Positions 6,592-7,663 of a DNA stretch of 7,663 nucleotides are shown piece after piece; the stretch's first letter is position 1; every line of letters starts with the position of its first letter. This DNA is from Pedobacter sp. (GTDB taxonomy: Bacteria; Bacteroidota; Bacteroidia; Sphingobacteriales; Sphingobacteriaceae): contig SEDG01000222.1 in NCBI GenBank assembly GCA_004295885.1, forward strand, positions 1-7,663, given 5' to 3'. A program made the translations under genes and the position numbers. Below the pieces are notes generated by a model. It had not been told where the DNA came from, made no database searches, and saw nothing but the letters and a program-made list of their open reading frames with translations.

Positions 6592-6730
6592 GATTTGAGA
6601 TATGAGACATTAGATTTGAGACCAGTTCTTTAAGCTAAACTCTTTCTCTAGTAAATGTTAGACAATAGATTTGAGTATTTGATTTGAGCCAATTTCTCAT
6701 ATCTCATATCTCACATCTCACATCTCAAAA
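6592..6730. repeat. Second heptamer-periodic repeat element between the cyclophilin and DUF5606 genes
   Basis: The left arm runs as 7-mers GATTTGA, GATATGA, GACATTA, GATTTGA, GACCAGT from 6592 to 6626; two more GATTTGA units occur at 6668-6674 and 6681-6687. The right arm is a clean tandem array from 6696 to 6730: CTCATAT, CTCATAT, CTCACAT, CTCACAT, CTCAAAA. The arms are of opposite sense, and TGAGATATGAGA (6596-6607) is perfectly complementary to 6695-6706. The stretch 6627-6665 is non-repetitive. The element starts 6 nt after the cyclophilin stop and ends 5 nt before the next ATG, so it would be the 5' leader of the DUF5606 message. TAGATTTG in three units matches the -7 consensus TAnnTTTG, but no -33 box fits. 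Confidence 0.75.
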
Positions 6731-6735
6731 AAAAT

Positions 6736-7269
6736 ATGAATTTAAGAGGAATTGTTGCCGTTTCTGGCAGACCAGGTTTATTTAAACTTGTTGGACAAAA
6801 TAAAGGCGGTTACGTTTTAGAAAGCTTAGATGCGCAAAAATTAAAGATTGTTGCAAATATTTCTAACACAAAATTAGCTTCGTTGGAAGATATTACCATC
6901 TATGGTGAAGACGAGGATTTAAAATTAATTGATGTTTTAGCAAATATTGACGCAAAAAAAGCAACTGCTCCAGATGCTAAAGCCGACAATAACGTATTAA
7001 GAAGTTTCTTCGTTGAAGTTGCTCCTAGCCATGATCAAGAAAAAGTTTATGCTTCTGATATGAAGAAGATTTTATCATGGTATCACATCATTAAAGATAT
7101 GCCTTTGTTTACTGAGGCAGCTCCAGGTACAGAAGAAGAAGGTGCTAAAGGTGATTTAGAAGTAAAACCGAAAGCTGCTCCAAAAGCAAAACCAACAAAT
7201 GCTAAAGCGCCAACTGCAAAATCAGCACCTGCTAAAAAAGCAAGTATGACTAGCAAAAAAGGAGTTTAA
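6736..7269 (+). CDS. DUF5606 family protein with Lys/Ala/Pro-rich tail
   Basis: A 177-residue protein whose first 125 or so residues match my memory of the Bacteroidota DUF5606 family: the opening MNLRGIVAVSGRPGLFKLVG, then GGYVLESLDAQ (24-34), LEDITIYGED (50-59), LRSFFVEVAPSHDQEKVYASD (88-108) and KKILSWYHII (110-119). The family has no established function. No signal peptide or membrane span is visible, so a cytoplasmic location is likely. Residues 129-177 are a disordered tail, first acidic (TEEEGAKGD) and then a basic Lys/Ala/Pro repeat-like stretch ending in SKKGV. Similar tails in histone-like proteins bind nucleic acid, but that is only a possibility here. The start is fixed by the conserved N-terminus. 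The leader is formed by the preceding repeat element, and the gene ends in a clear terminator at 7289-7323. Confidence 0.85.
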   Translation: MNLRGIVAVSGRPGLFKLVGQNKGGYVLESLDAQKLKIVANISNTKLASLEDITIYGEDEDLKLIDVLANIDAKKATAPDAKADNNVLRSFFVEVAPSHDQEKVYASDMKKILSWYHIIKDMPLFTEAAPGTEEEGAKGDLEVKPKAAPKAKPTNAKAPTAKSAPAKKASMTSKKGV

Positions 7270-7288
7270 AATAATTTACAACAACTTT

Positions 7289-7323
7289 AAAACACCAGTT
7301 TCTCATTTTGAAACTGGTGTTTT
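7289..7323. terminator. Bidirectional intrinsic terminator
   Basis: AAAACACCAGTTTC (7289-7302) pairs perfectly with 7310-7323 across a 7-nt loop, a 14-bp stem. On the plus strand the stem runs into a T-rich stretch (up to 7329) and ends the DUF5606 transcript. On the minus strand it is followed by further T residues and lies just past the stop of the small membrane protein gene, so it serves both convergent genes. Confidence 0.88.
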
Positions 7324-7327
7324 TGTT

Positions 7328-7468
7328 TTAACGACCAAATGGTCTGTACATTAAGATTGCTAGTGCAACAATTATAATTACAGAAATCCAAATCGCAATT
7401 CTAATATATTTTTGTTCTTTTGAAGTATCTGATTTGAAACGATACTTTCTTTTATAATCTGGGACCAT
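7328..7468 (-). CDS. Small single-pass membrane protein, 46 residues, unknown function
   Basis: A short gene on the minus strand reading MVPDYKRKYRFKSDTS at its start and ILMYRPFGR at its end. The N-terminal 22 residues are polar and strongly basic (KRKYRFK). Residues 23-40 form one hydrophobic helix (IRIAIWISVIIIVALAIL), and six residues follow it. The positive-inside rule suggests a cytoplasmic N-terminus. Coding evidence is good despite the size: AAAGGAGG stands 4 nt before the ATG, an in-frame TAA lies just upstream of it, and the stop abuts a bidirectional terminator. It lies 71 nt downstream of rlmH on the same strand and could be cotranscribed with it. I do not recognise the family and assign no function. 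A small membrane-complex subunit is one possibility, but nothing here shows it. Confidence 0.72.
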   Translation of the reverse strand: MVPDYKRKYRFKSDTSKEQKYIRIAIWISVIIIVALAILMYRPFGR

Positions 7469-7472
7469 GATT

Positions 7473-7480
7473 CCTCCTTT
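7473..7480 (-). promoter_or_regulatory. Strong Shine-Dalgarno site of the small membrane protein gene
   Basis: On the minus strand AAAGGAGG is followed by 4 nt and then ATG. It is nearly the complete anti-Shine-Dalgarno match. It stands out because the other starts in the window (lpxK, desaturase, cyclophilin, DUF5606) have A-rich leaders without such a site, as usual in Bacteroidota. It decides the start of the 46-residue gene. Confidence 0.75.
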
Positions 7481-7539
7481 TTATTTATGATGTTTAGTGG
7501 CTTATTATTCCATAACGTAATTTCTAAAGCGAAAGTTTT

Positions 7540-7663
7540 TTAAGCATGGTGATAAGGTTCGTTCTTTAAAATGGTAAAGGCTCTATATAACTGCTCTACA
7601 AAAAACAACCTTACCATTTGGTGTGAGAAGGTCATGTCTGAAAGTGAAATGCTTGTATTAGAC
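7540..7663 (-). CDS. rlmH: 23S rRNA (pseudouridine1915-N3)-methyltransferase, C-terminal part
   Basis: The minus strand from the right edge encodes 40 residues and a stop, with the conserved RlmH ending: LSDMTFSHQMVRLFFVEQLYRAFTILKNEPYHHA (quoted in pieces: LSDMTFSHQMVR, then LFFVEQLYRAF, then EPYHHA). RlmH is a dimeric SPOUT-class enzyme of about 155 residues that uses S-adenosylmethionine to methylate pseudouridine 1915 in helix 69 of 23S rRNA on the assembled ribosome. The part seen is the C-terminal region that helps form the trefoil-knot cofactor site and substrate pocket. The start and about three quarters of the protein lie outside the window. The call rests on the recalled family signature and is strong despite the short length. 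Confidence 0.9.
   Translation of the reverse strand, partial: SNTSISLSDMTFSHQMVRLFFVEQLYRAFTILKNEPYHHA

Noticed and set aside
6592..6730. CRISPR array
   Set aside because: The repeats are 7 nt with no unique spacers, and no cas genes are nearby.

Overview
The window comes from an AT-rich bacterial chromosome and looks like a member of the Bacteroidota, most likely Sphingobacteriaceae (Pedobacter-like). The evidence is a Porin_10-type outer-membrane porin, a DUF5606 protein, the Bacteroidota-specific protein usually labelled 'asparagine synthetase B', A-rich leaders without Shine-Dalgarno sites at most starts, and several matches to the Bacteroidota -7 box TAnnTTTG. The genus is an inference from remembered protein families; no search was run.

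Layout. (1) Bases 1-761, minus strand: N-terminal two thirds or so of a membrane-bound sterol desaturase / fatty acid hydroxylase family protein, cut by the window edge. (2) Bases 762-939: divergent intergenic region. (3) Bases 940-4749, plus strand: a compact three-gene run, lpxK (lipid A 4'-kinase), a trimeric-type purine nucleoside phosphorylase and a Porin_10 porin, with overlaps of 29 nt and 1 nt. (4) Bases 4750-4825: a heptamer-periodic inverted repeat filling the gap between two convergent genes. (5) Bases 4821-5918, minus strand: the 'asparagine synthetase B'-labelled protein, which has no asparagine synthetase domain and looks short at its N-terminus. (6) Bases 5919-6126: divergent intergenic region. 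(7) Bases 6127-6585, plus: a small cytoplasmic cyclophilin. (8) Bases 6586-6735: a second heptamer-periodic element filling the gap. (9) Bases 6736-7269, plus: a DUF5606 protein with a Lys/Ala/Pro-rich tail. (10) Bases 7289-7323: a strong bidirectional terminator hairpin. (11) Bases 7328-7468, minus: a previously untracked 46-residue single-pass membrane protein with an unusually strong Shine-Dalgarno site. (12) Bases 7540-7663, minus: the C-terminal 40 residues of RlmH, a 23S rRNA methyltransferase.

Most genes are ordinary housekeeping or envelope functions. lpxK and the porin both serve the outer membrane, while the phosphorylase between them is a salvage enzyme. No defence system, mobile element, CRISPR array, tRNA or rRNA was seen. 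The items most worth a second look are the two 7-nt-periodic repeat elements, the apparent loss of the porin's C-terminal strand next to one of them, the N-terminally short 'asparagine synthetase B' protein, the Asn-to-Asp change in the phosphorylase base-binding site, and the small membrane protein.
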